A stretch of DNA of 64,000 bases from Omphalotus guepiniiformis (lineage: Eukaryota > Basidiomycota > Agaricomycetes > Agaricales > Omphalotaceae). Location of the stretch: positions 992,001-1,056,000 of the forward strand of contig JAQOOI010000016.1 in NCBI GenBank assembly GCA_028554645.1, read 5' to 3'. The position numbers and the translations under genes are program-made. The notes beneath the pieces were generated by a model. That model saw only the letters and a program-made list of their open reading frames with translations, was not told the DNA's origin and ran no database searches. The number at the start of each line of letters is the position of its first letter. Position 1 is the first letter of the stretch. Below are positions 17,797 to 28,378 of the stretch, piece after piece.

Positions 17797-20230
17797 GCTT
17801 CATGTCCATTGTTCCCTTCAGATATCTGAATGCATGCTTTACTGCAACCCAGTGTGTCATGCCAGGATTTGAATTAAACCGTGCCAAAACACTAGCTGTG
17901 TATGCAATGTCAGGACGACTGGTGGTAGCAAGATACAACAAGGAGCCAACAGCACTAATATATGGAATTTTGGCCATCTCTTCCTTTCCTTCAGCAGTCT
18001 TTGGACACTGTGCAGTTGACAGAGCAGCTCCTGGATCCATGGGTGTACCAACAGGTCTACAGTCAGACATTCCAAACTCATTCAGTTTGTTGACAATATA
18101 TTGTTTCTGACCCATATACAATTTTCTCTCCTTTCTATTTCTTGTGATTTCTATTCCCAGCAAATATGATGTAGGACCCAGGTCACGGAGCTTGAAGTGC
18201 TTTGCTAGCTCTGCCACAAAGTGGTCCAAAGATGCCTCTGACTTGGAAGCAAGAGTGATATCATCCACAAAGACAGGTACAAAAACCTTAATGTCATCTT
18301 TCTGATAGATATATAGGTTTGGATCAGATTGGGTGCAACTAAAGCCCATTGATTGTAACACTCCTGCAAGCTTCTCACCCCAAAGTCTGGGTGACTGCTT
18401 TAACCCATACAGGGACTTGTTCAGCCTGCAGACAAATCTAGGACCACGCTCCTTGAACCCTTCTGGCTGTGTCATGAAGATCTCTGTATCAATGTCACTA
18501 TTGATGAATGCATGAGAGATATCCACAGAGCGCAAATGCAAGTCCTCAATGGCAGCCAGAGCAAGAATAGTGCGGATTGTAGTCTGTCTCATAGTAGATG
18601 AGAATGTCTCTAGATAGTCAAAGCCAGGTCTTTGGCTGAATCCTTTGGCAACAAGTCTAGCCTTGAACCTTTCAATGGATCCATCAGCCTTGTGCTTTAT
18701 CTTGAATACCCATTTAGATCCAATTGCTCTCTTATCTGGTGGAAGTTCCACAACATCCCAAGTGCCATTGGTGAGGTGTGCATTCATTTCCTCCATCATG
18801 GCCTCCTGCCATTGTCTGGCATTAGGTCCTTCCATAGCCTGCTTGAATGTCAATGGCTCTGGACCATTGTCAGTCATGATGTGGGCTTCCTCCAAATTAT
18901 CATCATCATCTGGCACATCTGCATCCTTGTTTCGCTTGGGAGCAGGGAGGTTCACTCTCCACCATTCACCAGGAGCCTGTCTCTTCCGCTCAGACCTACG
19001 GAAAGCAATTGGTCTATTATCTAAAAGGACATCCTCAGGTGGTTCAATCTGTTCCTCCTCTTCAGAACTATCATTGTCATCAGCAGGTTCATTATTCTGC
19101 TCAGGGCCAGTATTGTCTTGTCCTGTAGAGGACTCAGGTTCAGGTAATGCAGGATCATCTGATTCAGAGTCAGAGTCAGAATGAGGATTATCATCAAGAG
19201 GAACACAGGAAGTATTGGGTGGTGTACTAGTTGAAGGTTTGGAAGGTGAAGGTTTGGAAGGTGGTTGTGAAGATCCAACTTTATAAGTGTACCTCTCATC
19301 AAAGTCAGCTCTCTCACTGATCACAACCTTCTTGGTGACAGGATTCCAAAACCTCCATCCCTTCACACCATCTGGATACCCAATGAAGATACACTTTTCC
19401 ATATGAGAACCCAAGTGTTTCCTCTTATCCTTCTGAACATGCACATATGCAACACAACCCCAGACCCTCAGATGATCCACCTTTGGTTTCCTCTTGTACC
19501 ATCCCTCATAGGGAGTGCAGTTTGGTACAGCAGATGTAGGGCAACGATTCCACACATGAACAAGTGCAGCCAGGCACTCTACCCAAAATGACTTTGGTAA
19601 ACCAGACTCTTCTAGCATTGCAACAATCCTTTCCTCTATCACTCTATTTGCTCTTTCAGCAACACCATTCTGTTGAGGCCTATTTCTGACAGTGTATTGA
19701 CGCTCTATTCCACAGTTGTCCAGAAATGCAATAAACTCCTTTGATATGTACTCTCCACCTTTATCACATCTAAAGATTTTGATTTTCTCTCCAGTGGTGT
19801 TCTCAGCCCAAGCTTTGTACTTCTTGAATGCATCAAATGCATCACTCTTCTTCTTCAGAGGAAGTGCTGCACGGAAGCGCCACTTGTCATCAATGAATGT
19901 GATCCAGTATCTGTATCCACTAGGAGAATGCACACCAACATCATGGAGATCAGAATGAATAAGGCCCAACACAGTATCAGCTCTGGTGTGTGAGGAATGG
20001 AATGGATGTGCATGCATCTTGCCAGCCAGACAAGGTTCACAAACAGGATCTGGCTTTGCATTAGAGTCTAGTTTCAAGCCCTCTGCCAAATTATCCCTCA
20101 ACATGCGCAATATATCATCGTGCCCATGATGACAGAAGCGCCTGTGCCACAGCTTCAGATCCAGAGGTAGAGTTGTTGTCAAACAGAGGCTTTCAGACTT
20201 ATCTATAGTATGTCCATTCAAGTATCCCAC
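17747..20230 (-). CDS. pol: copia integrase and reverse transcriptase
   Basis: 827 codons. Integrase: HHCC finger (WHRRFCHHGHDDI and CEPCLAGK), catalytic Asp in LIHSDLHDVG, Asp in RCDKGGEY and Glu in GVAERANR. The GWYKRKP/LRVWGC and CIFIGYPDGVKGWRFW blocks follow. An acidic linker of about 100 residues leads to RT: GSKWVFKIKHKADGSIERFKARLVAKGF, SVDISHAFINSDI, the catalytic FVDDI (about residue 665) and LLGIEI. The start shown is the first Met after a decayed stretch. In an intact copy the frame would come from protease. Confidence 0.92.
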   Translation of the reverse strand: MGYLNGHTIDKSESLCLTTTLPLDLKLWHRRFCHHGHDDILRMLRDNLAEGLKLDSNAKPDPVCEPCLAGKMHAHPFHSSHTRADTVLGLIHSDLHDVGVHSPSGYRYWITFIDDKWRFRAALPLKKKSDAFDAFKKYKAWAENTTGEKIKIFRCDKGGEYISKEFIAFLDNCGIERQYTVRNRPQQNGVAERANRVIEERIVAMLEESGLPKSFWVECLAALVHVWNRCPTSAVPNCTPYEGWYKRKPKVDHLRVWGCVAYVHVQKDKRKHLGSHMEKCIFIGYPDGVKGWRFWNPVTKKVVISERADFDERYTYKVGSSQPPSKPSPSKPSTSTPPNTSCVPLDDNPHSDSDSESDDPALPEPESSTGQDNTGPEQNNEPADDNDSSEEEEQIEPPEDVLLDNRPIAFRRSERKRQAPGEWWRVNLPAPKRNKDADVPDDDDNLEEAHIMTDNGPEPLTFKQAMEGPNARQWQEAMMEEMNAHLTNGTWDVVELPPDKRAIGSKWVFKIKHKADGSIERFKARLVAKGFSQRPGFDYLETFSSTMRQTTIRTILALAAIEDLHLRSVDISHAFINSDIDTEIFMTQPEGFKERGPRFVCRLNKSLYGLKQSPRLWGEKLAGVLQSMGFSCTQSDPNLYIYQKDDIKVFVPVFVDDITLASKSEASLDHFVAELAKHFKLRDLGPTSYLLGIEITRNRKERKLYMGQKQYIVNKLNEFGMSDCRPVGTPMDPGAALSTAQCPKTAEGKEEMAKIPYISAVGSLLYLATTSRPDIAYTASVLARFNSNPGMTHWVAVKHAFRYLKGTMDMKLEYGPDLPARSICYIL

Positions 20231-20352
20231 ATTGTTTGCAGTAACACGCGCAGTAAAAAGAATAGGACCAATTCCATTGTATCAGACCAAATATGAACAT
20301 GAAAGCCTTTATGTAATGTTAATTACAGAACAGAAAGCAGATTATTTTTTAG
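20231..20352 (-). pseudogene. decayed protease-integrase junction of the copia element
   Basis: The minus strand still encodes a recognisable link (LHVP, LKNNLLSVL, KGFHVHI, then a frameshift into NVGYLNGHTI), with TAA stops where Gln would be usual. This explains why the polyprotein is split here. Confidence 0.7.
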
Positions 20353-20997
20353 TTAAGGTACATGCAGTACTCTACTAAATTCAACATCCCTAGATTCTTT
20401 TCCATCAATGATTGGTCTAAACACAACATTTCCTACACCTTCAGAATATATAATTCTATCATCAGCCAATTTAATAGGTACTCTATAGGGGGTATAATTC
20501 CTAATCCAATGGTGATGTGGTGTCATATGAGAAGTGGCCCCCGTGTCTGTATTCCAATCAAGTATGTCAGAAGATGAAGTATCATTAGAAGAGAATGTAC
20601 TTGCACTGCCAGCACTTTCAACAACATCTTCCTCTTTCACTTCAGCCTTATTGGCCTGATATCTCCCATTCCCACTCTTTCCTTCATTCCTTGCTTTCAA
20701 GGTGGGACATTCAGCCTTCCAATGCCCTTCCTTCTTGCAATAATAACAGAACCCCTTCTTCCAATTAGGCTTGATATAGCCTTGTGCTTTGGCAGCAGCA
20801 TTGGCCTTGTTCACCTGCTCTGCCTGTCTCTTCAGACTGAAGAATCTTGTCCTTGTCCAAGAGGTTAGATTCTGGGGGCAATGCACGGACCAAGGCCAAA
20901 GCTTGCAGCTCTGCATCAAGTTTCTCCAAGGTGTATTCCTTGTCTCTGAGATTCCTAATGGTGAAGACTGCATTTTCAATCCTTGTCCCCAGATCAA
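20353..20997 (-). CDS. copia Gag C-terminus (zinc knuckle) and protease
   Basis: It has a CX2CX4HX4C knuckle (CYYCKKEGHWKAEC) and a Ser/Asp-rich spacer. The protease active site is DTGATSHM in the context LDWNTDTGATSHMTPHH, followed by RVPIKLADDRI and VEFSRVLHVP. The N-terminal codons overlap the gag frame at 20765-21103 in another phase, so a frameshift near 20830 splits Gag. Confidence 0.88.
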   Translation of the reverse strand: MIWGQGLKMQSSPLGISETRNTPWRNLMQSCKLWPWSVHCPQNLTSWTRTRFFSLKRQAEQVNKANAAAKAQGYIKPNWKKGFCYYCKKEGHWKAECPTLKARNEGKSGNGRYQANKAEVKEEDVVESAGSASTFSSNDTSSSDILDWNTDTGATSHMTPHHHWIRNYTPYRVPIKLADDRIIYSEGVGNVVFRPIIDGKESRDVEFSRVLHVP

Positions 20998-21360
20998 CTA
21001 AACTCTCATCCTCCTCCTTTGTGATGCTGAACAGAGCATCATAGGCATTGAAGCGTGCACCTGGTGTTCTGGACACATGCACCCTTTCTAGAGCCTGCCA
21101 CATGCCAATAGGATCACCATTAGCAAGATATGACTTGACATGAACCTTCTGATCTTGTTCAAGAGAAAGATGTCACCAGCAGCTTTACTGGCTTTGATCT
21201 CCCAATTGGCCAGAGGTGAGCCTTCAGCAGGCTTTGACTCTGCACAAGAGACCAATCTCCAATAGCCCATACGCATCAACCAAGCCATCATATCTCCACT
21301 CCATTCAGGATAGTTGGAGTTATTGAGAGGTTTAAATTTTGGTGTGTCTGAAGAAGACAT
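20765..21360 (-). CDS. gag: copia Gag N-terminal part (UBN2-type)
   Basis: It starts MSSSDTPKFKPLNNSNYPEWSG at 21360. The F-x-x-L-x-x-x-N-Y-x-x-W opening is diagnostic of copia Gag. LIDL-like helices follow (WQALERVHVSRTPGARFNAYDALFSI, DLGTRIENAV, LRDKEYTLEKL, VRALPPES). The frame breaks near 21100 where YWRL..IFLLNKI passes into the next phase. Start chosen because it is the first ATG after the leader and opens the conserved motif. Confidence 0.88.
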
Positions 21361-21606
21361 AATTGTGAAGGAAGAATGAATGTGTTTGTGTGAATGTGTT
21401 CCAATAACCCAATTGATTGTGTCCAGTCAATTAATGAACTGGTAACAATGAATGACAGTAAATGCCACAAATCCAATAGAGCCAACAATATTTTGTACAG
21501 TCAATAGATTGACTTGTAAGGGGTTTCAATAATTGACAATAAATGTCACAGAGCCAACAATAGCAATTGAGCAAGATCAATCAGTTCTGTTCAAGTTTTA
21601 AAGGCC

Positions 21607-21619
21607 GGGGCCCATAACC
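21607..21619 (-). other. copia primer-binding site, half tRNA-iMet type
   Basis: Directly inside the 5' LTR the minus strand reads GGTTATGGGCCCC. It is complementary to the anticodon stem-loop of initiator tRNA-Met, the same internal-tRNA priming known for Drosophila copia, where a cleaved 5' half tRNA is the primer. Confidence 0.85.
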
Positions 21620-22013
21620 TGTTAGAATCTAAGACAATGCACTACCAGTGATACACTGATCAGACACAATGAATAGAGTTCAATTACAGTTCACTGAGAT
21701 CACTAAAGCATTGTAATTAATAGTAGCTTAATGCACAAGAATTGCTTTCCAAGTGTCTTAGATTTCTCCAGACATGTAAGGATTTACATATTGTTTGGTC
21801 CTGTTGTGTCAGGCCGCGCATGAGGCGTGAAAATGAGGGTCTACATTTTCGCGCGCGCTCTAAACACTCCAGAATGACCCTACATACATGGTATAACTAT
21901 CTACAATAGGTATTAAAGTCATTAGTATAGTATTATATGTACTTGAAGGACTTTCTAATGATATGTACAGTATTTGTATAGTATCTACAAGTGTTCTAGC
22001 ACTTCATTCAACA
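21620..22013 (-). repeat. copia 5' LTR
   Basis: 394 bp, with the same termini as the other LTRs. It contains an extra ATTA relative to the 3' LTR. Confidence 0.93.
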
Positions 22014-22155
22014 GATTTGTATGTTGGTGATACATTTTCTGGTACAAAGGCATTCATTTGTGTGAAAGAAGGCATGGTTGTTGGTCACTGTTGTTTATAT
22101 GAGGGTCAAGCACCTTCTAATAAGATAGCAGAAGTGGTCACCACATGGCAAAGAT
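22014..22155 (+). pseudogene. gypsy RT scrap of the large-element lineage
   Basis: The + frame GDTFSGTKAFICVKEGMVVGH..YEGQAPSNKIAEVVTTW parallels GGTFAGTKAFICVAEGDVVGH..YEGEKPVERLAEVVLTC in the large element (around 50700-50830, minus). It starts exactly at the copia LTR end. Confidence 0.8.
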
Positions 22156-23629
22156 TTGACTCTAAGACAGAAACGAACAATGGTGTTTCCACTTCTTGCA
22201 AACACTGTTATCCTCTCTGCACCATACGCAAGGTTGACTCAGATTGCCAGTTAAGCAACCAGTGCAAATCGGGTTGAGACTGTAACCTTGGAGAGATCAA
22301 TTAACAGAGATGAGATCCAATAATACCCAGAATTTTCAAGTTTTGGCCTCACTTTTGCTACACTTATCTTGATTGACACTTTCACCTCTCTTGTAGTTAC
22401 ATCCCCAATACATGTGAGATCCTGCCACCAACCATACACTGAGTTATCAGAAAACCTTTTCTTCAAAGATCCAGTTTAGAGCTCTAAAGAAGAAGGATCC
22501 TGAATGTAGTTCAATCCTTCTTGAAAATGCTTTTTTATATTCCAAGTAGGATTGATCAAATCAATCATCTTCCAGATTGAAGGAGGAAGAGTTGTTGCAG
22601 GCTAAAAAATCTTTGATTTTTCAACATGCTTAAGGAAGAAGCAACTTCAATAGGACTAGTAGTGGCTACCAAGATTGTGATATCTAAATAGAATACAATG
22701 ATTTGCCAGTCAGCAGTAGGGTTTCAATCTGTGGCTGCATCCCTTCCAAACAGTAACAGGCCTGTTGGTTTGCAAAAGACCAGCCTAATTATCATTGTAA
22801 AGCCAAGAGAAGATAGAAAGGTGGTGCCCCCTCTCTAAATAATTCATAGTGAGCACAACATTTTCCATTTGCAATGACTGGAACATTTAGAAGCTTTCTT
22901 TTTGCACCCATTCAAGTCTTCAAATTCCTTGTTTGAAACAGGTTGTGTTAAGCCAATTAAGGGTTCTATCCAGGGTAGCTTTTATTTTTGATTTCAGTCT
23001 TTCCAGGCCCAGAAAAAATGTCTGAAAAGAGAAAGTGGGACTTGTTGAGTATTCTCTTTATGGCCCCATAGACACAGATTTACAACAGCTCCTCAGATAG
23101 GGCCTGGGCCAATGATATGAGAGGGAAATAGTTTTCAGGCTTTCAGTTTTCAGCATTTCCACATACCTTGCCAAGAAAACTGGGGTTGGGTTTCCCAAGT
23201 CCTCCATTGACTGTCTGGGATGGCTGTGCAGATCATCGGTAACTTGATTGTATCTGTCCTCGGAGGTCGTCACCATTTGGTGCAGGTTAAGTGTGTGATG
23301 AATTACATAACTACATAACTGATTGCTCGCACTTCCTCTATCTTGATAATCCATTCCACAACTTCTATTCTTGACATATGAATGGTGTTGCCAGTCCACA
23401 AAGCCTCCAGCTGTTGACAAGCAACAAACAGCTCATATAGAGCAGCAGATCAAGGACACTGTAATTGGCTGTGCTGATGTCTCCACTATATTATATGGTA
23501 TTAAAGATGGAGGAAATCTGTAACGTACCAGCATGCTTGTCAATACTTTCATTTTGTGCAACATACAACTTCAAACAGAGCCCTGCAAACACTGCTGACT
23601 ATGTCCAAATGGAGTATTTTCCCAAAAAC
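22156..23629. other. unassigned region
   Basis: Frames such as 22251-22466 (-) and 23058-23420 (-) have amino-acid compositions that could be coding, but I recognise no domain and see no consistent splice structure. Confidence 0.3.
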
Positions 23630-23811
23630 TGTTGGATGATTGCAGCAATCTCCATACTCTAACCAACAGCATGATATGTGTGCTGGGTGTCACTGGTTCA
23701 ATCTCAGCTCATGCCAATACATTTTCCCTACTTTGTCATGTGGTCACTTGACTGTAAGCAAGTTGCTGCCATTAATTTGGCCTTGTTTACTGGTACTCCT
23801 GATTCCCAACA
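23630..23811 (+). mobile_element. tRNA-carrying LTR-like repeat, copy 3 (shortened)
   Basis: 182 bp, TGTTGGATGA..GATTCCCAACA. It is flanked by AAAAC (23625-23629) and AAAAT (23812-23816). tRNA-like remnant at about 23668-23715 with T arm intact (CTGGTTCAATCTCAG). It is older and more decayed than copies 1 and 2. Confidence 0.82.
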
Positions 23812-23829
23812 AAAATCCCAATGGCACCA

Positions 23830-24225
23830 TCTTTTGCTGCTCCTATGGAAACAGGTCTTTTTGTTTTTTAACTGTGTTTGTGATTTGGTGCAGGACCTAC
23901 ACTTTGAGTCACTGAAAGGCTCCACAGGTATCTGGCCTTGAATACCAGTGCAAAGCTCCTCAAAACACTGATGGAAGCCTGCTAAGCAAGCCAGATGCAG
24001 GACCTGCATCTTTGATAGGATAGGGGAAATATTGAAGACATTGGTCTGGCCACCATCTTTCCCATTCAGCCATATGGCATCCAAGAATGGATTTGAATCC
24101 ATCGTCAAGAATAAGGTCATCATAGCCCTCTTCATCAGGGAAATAGAGGGCACTGAGGACCACATACAAAGCCTTTTCTGCAGCCTCCAGCTGGAAGTCC
24201 CTACAGATGTGTTTGTAGAGTCTTA
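23830..24225 (-). pseudogene. hypothetical gene fragment
   Basis: On the minus strand a frame ending near 23960 reads FQLEAAEKALYVVLSALYFPDEEGYDD, then HMAEWERWWPDQCLQYFPYP. Its composition is protein-like (spaced aromatic and Trp residues), but I do not recognise the family. It is cut on the right by a copia LTR fragment at 24223, and the tRNA-carrying repeat lies just beyond its left end. Confidence 0.35.
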
Positions 24226-24618
24226 ATGCACAAGAATTGCTTTCCAAGTGTCTTAGATTTCTCCAGACATGTAAGGATTTACATATTGCTTGGTCCTGTT
24301 GTGTCAGGCCGTGCATGAGATGTGAAAATGAGTCTCCACATTTTTGCATGCGCTCTAAACACTCCAGAATGACCCTACATACATGGTATAACTATCTACA
24401 ATAGGTATTAAAGTCTAATATTAGTATAGTATTATATGTACTTGAAGGACTTTCTAATGATATGTACAGTATTTGTATAGTATCTACAAGTCTATTGGAT
24501 TTGTGGCATTACATGGTATAACTATCTACAATAGATATTAAAGTCATTACTATGGTATTATAATGATATGTACAGTATTTGTATAGTATGTACAAGTGTT
24601 CTTGCACTTCATTCAACA
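24223..24618 (-). repeat. copia LTR fragment with internal partial duplication
   Basis: It matches the LTR from TTAATGCACAAG to the end TTCATTCAACA, lacking the first 100 bases or so. A second, partial copy of the ATGGTATAACTATCTACAATAG block follows a short inserted piece near 24490. Confidence 0.85.
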
Positions 24619-25056
24619 TGAGATTGATGTTCTTTCAAGGTGATTCAAAGTCCCTGAACTGTCCAGGCTTAGCAGCAATATGCAACAAGCTCAAAAGATG
24701 GCATAAGTGTGAAAAATATGGAGGGCTCAAGGACTACAGTAAATAGCATAAATTCTGAGGTGACAGTTTGGGTTCCAGTAGAAAGTTTGAATTCTGTGGT
24801 AGATGAAGCAGGCAATGTAGAGTCACTCAAGAGATTCTCTTACAAAGTATAAAGGAGTATTTATGAATAATATTTGTGTGAGTGTTTCCTGCTTTCTACA
24901 TAAGCTGTAGGGCTTTTCTGATGGTAGTCTCTCTTTGATATGATCTATTTAGGACATGACTTAGAGTGTATACTAAAGCTAGAGTGTGTACTAAAGCTAG
25001 AGTGTGTACTAGAGCTGTTGTTACGTTGCCTGAGTCTAAATGCTTGATAACTAGGC
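24619..25056. other. no feature recognised
   Basis: It includes a short tandem motif (about two copies of CTAAAGCTAGAGTGTGTA near 24975-25010) and nothing else I can support. Confidence 0.4.
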
Positions 25057-25331
25057 TGTTGAATGAAGTGCTAGATCAAGTACATATAATACCATAGTGA
25101 TGAGTTATACCATGTATGTAGTAGGGTCATTCTGGAGTGTTTAGAGCATGCGCAAAAATGTGGACACTCATTTTCATGCCTCATGCATGGCCTGACACAA
25201 CAGGACTAAACAATATGTAAATCCTTACATGTTGGGAGAAATCTAAGACACTTGGAAAGCAATTCTTGTGCATTAAGCGACTATTACAATGCTTTAGTGA
25301 TCTCAGTGAACTGTAATTGAACTCTATTGTT
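25057..25331 (+). repeat. copia LTR, left piece of a split copy
   Basis: It starts TGTTGAATGAAG and runs to GAACTCTATT, the LTR in + orientation. The last 50 bases of the LTR are found at 26384-26432, so about 1.05 kb sits inside it. Confidence 0.85.
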
Positions 25332-25370
25332 GATATGCTCAGGTTAGACCAATAACCTTAGTGATGATGG

Positions 25371-26370
25371 AACAGTAGTTGATCCTGAGCAAGTCAGCTG
25401 CATTCTCATCAATAGGCAAATATTCAGGAACCATGACTACAAATTCAACTTGGTCTTGCAGCCAGTAGTAGTTGATTGTGAATTGTCTCTAGATAGTCAA
25501 AACCAGGTCTTTGGCTGAATTCTTTGGCAACAAGTCTAGCCTTGTCAGCCTTGTGCTTTATCTTGAATACCCATTTAGATCCAAGTTCCACAACATCCCA
25601 AGTGCCATTGGTGAGATGTGCATTCATTTCCTCCATTATGGCCTCCTGCCATTGTCTGGCTTTAGGTCCCTCCATAGCCTGCTTGAATGTCAATGGCTCT
25701 GGACCATTGTCGGTCATGATGTGGGCTTCCTCCCATCATCTGGCACATCAAGCCTACTGTTATCTGCAAGCAATCAGTTATGTATCAGAATCACCACACA
25801 GTAAACCTGCACCAAATGGCAACAACCACCTTAGAGGATGGATGATCTAGATGAGTGGGATACTTTCAAGACTCGACAATGAACTCACCCTGGATTGCAG
25901 ATTCACAACCGGCTGCTGAGTTGTTGAGCAGCACCTATTTCTCAGATGAATTTGATGACCTGAACTTTCTGAGCCAGTTAAATGCTATTAAAAATGAGCT
26001 TGACAATAGAATTATGGTGGCCAAGGGAGGTGAGTGATATTATCATCAGCAGGTTCATTATTCTGCTCAGGGCCAGTATTGTCTTGTTCTGTAGAGTCAT
26101 TATGGTCAGGTTGAGGTAATTCAGAATCATCTGACTCAGAAGTCAGAGTCAGAATGAGGATTGTCATCAAGAGGAACATAAGAAGTAGCATTGGGTGATG
26201 TACTAGTTGAAAGGTGGTTGTGAAGGTCCAACTTTATAAGTGTACCTCTCATCAAAGTCAGCTCTCTCACTGATCATAACCTTCTTGGTGACAGGATTCC
26301 AGAACCTCCCCCTAAAGATACACTTCTCCATAAGAGAACCCAAGTGTTTCCTCTTATCATGAACAAGTGC
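25371..26370 (-). mobile_element. internally deleted copia fragment
   Basis: Pieces of the copia polyprotein lie in the right order but with deletions: RNase H (match to about 17366-17455), RT (about 18610-18890), then after about 300 unrelated bases (25745-26040) the acidic linker and integrase end (about 19075-19430). Orientation is minus. It interrupts the + strand LTR at 25057-26432. Confidence 0.82.
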
Positions 26371-27257
26371 AGTGAATGGTAATTGAACTCTATTCTCTGA
26401 TCAGTTAGTACATTGTCTTAGATTCTAACACAAGTACGGCTCCTGGCCCATTGGGGTGGATGACTGTAGCACTGAGAATTGTGAAACAAGATGAATGTGT
26501 CTGTGTGAATGTGTTCCAATATCCCACATGCCACAAGGAACTGTTCTCCTATCTGCACAGTCTGCTTGTTGAAGGGGACATGTCCCCCTGTTTGTTTCAT
26601 CTTAGCTGGTGGGTACATTTCATTTTCTGCACCTTGCACTCCCTCTAATCGCTTTCACCAGGCTGCCTCTTTTTGTGCTGAGACTGCAGTTGTCTATTGT
26701 TGTAGTCAATGAAGCCTCAAAGATTGTGGCACTCAGTATAATAGCTGGGGTAGTGGGCAAGCTCACTACAGATGAAGCTTTTGAGCAGGAGCTCAAGATG
26801 TTGAGGCTAGCCACACCTCAGCTGCTTTCCGGTGTTGTTGAGAACGGTGTAAAATTCCTGTTGATGTCTTATGTTGGAGCACTTCAATTTGGTCAACTGG
26901 GTAGCCCCAACATGTGAGTCTTTCTGTTAGCAGGTCTGAGCTCAAATACTGATACTTATTTAATGTCTGTAGCAAAGAATTGATTCAGCTGATCAAGTGC
27001 ATGCATGCTGCTGGCCTCTCAATGTCACACTTGATTCAAACCTCAATGTGTGCATTATCGACTTTAGCTATGTTAAGATGGTGGAGGGTGAATGTGAACA
27101 GTGCTTGGATAAGCTGGCCCTGGGGCTGTATGCAGAGCTCCAGGAGATCGAGGAAGAGGAATGTTTGAAACAGCTTGACAAAGTCACTGATGCCTTCAAT
27201 CCAAGTGGTAACCAGCAAGGGTCTGGGTTAACACAGAGTGTCTACGGAACTCACTAA
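25855..27257 (+). pseudogene. protein-kinase-like pseudogene interrupted by copia DNA
   Basis: Three coding pieces lie on +. Piece 1 (about 25855-26031) ends LDNRIMVAKGG at a GTGAGT donor. Piece 2 (about 26640-26914) reads AFEQELKMLRL, then VKFLLMSYVGALQFGQLGSPN, and ends at GTGAGT. A 59-nt intron ends in TGTAG at 26973. Piece 3 (26974-27257) has ELIQLIKCMHAAGL in one frame and, after a frameshift, LDSNLNVCIIDFSYVKM in another, then an acidic C-terminus and stop. The FLLMSYVG hinge, the loop with MHAAG, and IIDF (the DFG position) are the order seen in small kinase-like proteins common in mushrooms. Copia DNA lies between pieces 1 and 2. The catalytic-loop His-Asp is lost at the frameshift. 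Confidence 0.55.
26384..26432 (+). repeat. copia LTR, right piece of the split copy
   Basis: The last 50 bases of the LTR (TTAGATTCTAACA end). It repeats GTAATTGAACTCTATT, which also ends the left piece at 25331, so the insertion is bordered by a 16-bp direct repeat. Confidence 0.8.
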
Positions 27258-28328
27258 TTCCCCCCGCAAACCCTTTCATCATCCTGTTGTTTTTTGAACT
27301 TGTCATCTAAAGATTTCCGTGCTTCAATAAGATTATAATTGTACACTTTCACCTTATTTTGTGTGACTCTATGGGCCTTTGAGTGTACCCTCCACATTAC
27401 GGGATTGTGATTCCAATTGAACATGATGTTCTAAGTCTTGCTCAACATCAACATCAATGGAGAGCTGATATACATTGCAGAGCAGCATAGAAACTACTGC
27501 TACACATTGAGAACATGCCCCAATTACATTGACCAACGCTCCCGTTTACAATCTGCCTCCTTCTTAATCTCCTTGGTGCTCCTCTTAGCTCAATGTGCTT
27601 CCTGGGTCTGAAACCCATTGTCTACCATGTACTGTGTGAAGGAGTACCACCGCTCACCCTTTGCAATGTGTGTGTTGGAATGGCAACACACCCATCAGGA
27701 TGGCACAAACAACACTGGGGGAAAACTCAATGACTTTCCTGGCCTCCCAAAGAATGATGTGTTCAGCTGTCTTTGGGTTGTAATTACCTAGCTGAAGCAC
27801 AGGCCAAAAGGAAGGTTTGCATAGTTGGATGTGGGGGATCTCTGTTTGTGGACCAAAGTTGAAGGTGGCAGTGGGAAAGACACTGTTGTCAAAGATTCAA
27901 TTGAGTGTGTCACCATGGTCAAGAAGTTTGGTGAGATAATTATTGTCATAGAGATGTGGTGCCCAGCTTTTGAATACATCTGCAAGTAGTCAAAACAATA
28001 CAATATATGCAATGATTGCACAATGATACGGTAGTGATTCTCTGCCTGATGATTTTAATAATAGCACATTTTACACTGCAGTACTTCATGACAGGGGAGT
28101 AGGTTTCTCTTATAATGACTGAATAAGACTTACCAATGATTGCTTACAGTTGAACAATCTAGCACAACAAACTAAGATGTATTACTACTGTATCACAGTC
28201 ACGCCTTTTTTATGTATAAAACAAATTGTTTTCATTGAGAAATCCTTTCCTTCCACATGTCAATGCAATTGAATAAATTCTGGATTCAGCTGCTTCAGTT
28301 CATATAAATTGGATTTGGACTTTGAGTA
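27258..28328. other. no feature recognised
   Basis: About 1 kb without a supportable gene. A frame near 27800 on + (KRKVCIVGCGGSLFVDQ) is short and ends in stops. Confidence 0.35.
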
Positions 28329-28378
28329 TGTTAGAATCTAAAGCAATGCACTACCAGTGATACACTGATCAGACACAA
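28329..28378 (-). repeat. copia LTR scrap
   Basis: The first 50 bases of the LTR (TGTTAGAATCTAAAGCAATG to CAGACACAA), then unrelated sequence. Confidence 0.8.

Larger units (their letters stand above)
16772..22013 (-). mobile_element. Ty1/copia retrotransposon, near full length, with both LTRs
   Basis: LTRs at 16772-17161 and 21620-22013 (TGTTAG..CAACA on +) are nearly identical. A primer site lies inside the right LTR and a polypurine tract inside the left one, so transcription runs right to left. Gag, protease, integrase, RT and RNase H follow in copia order. The frame is broken by stops and frameshifts at about 20997, 20231-20352 and 17780. No target duplication is present: the left flank is older copia DNA (TGCCC), the right flank gypsy DNA (GATTT). 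One end has therefore been rearranged after insertion. Confidence 0.92.
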
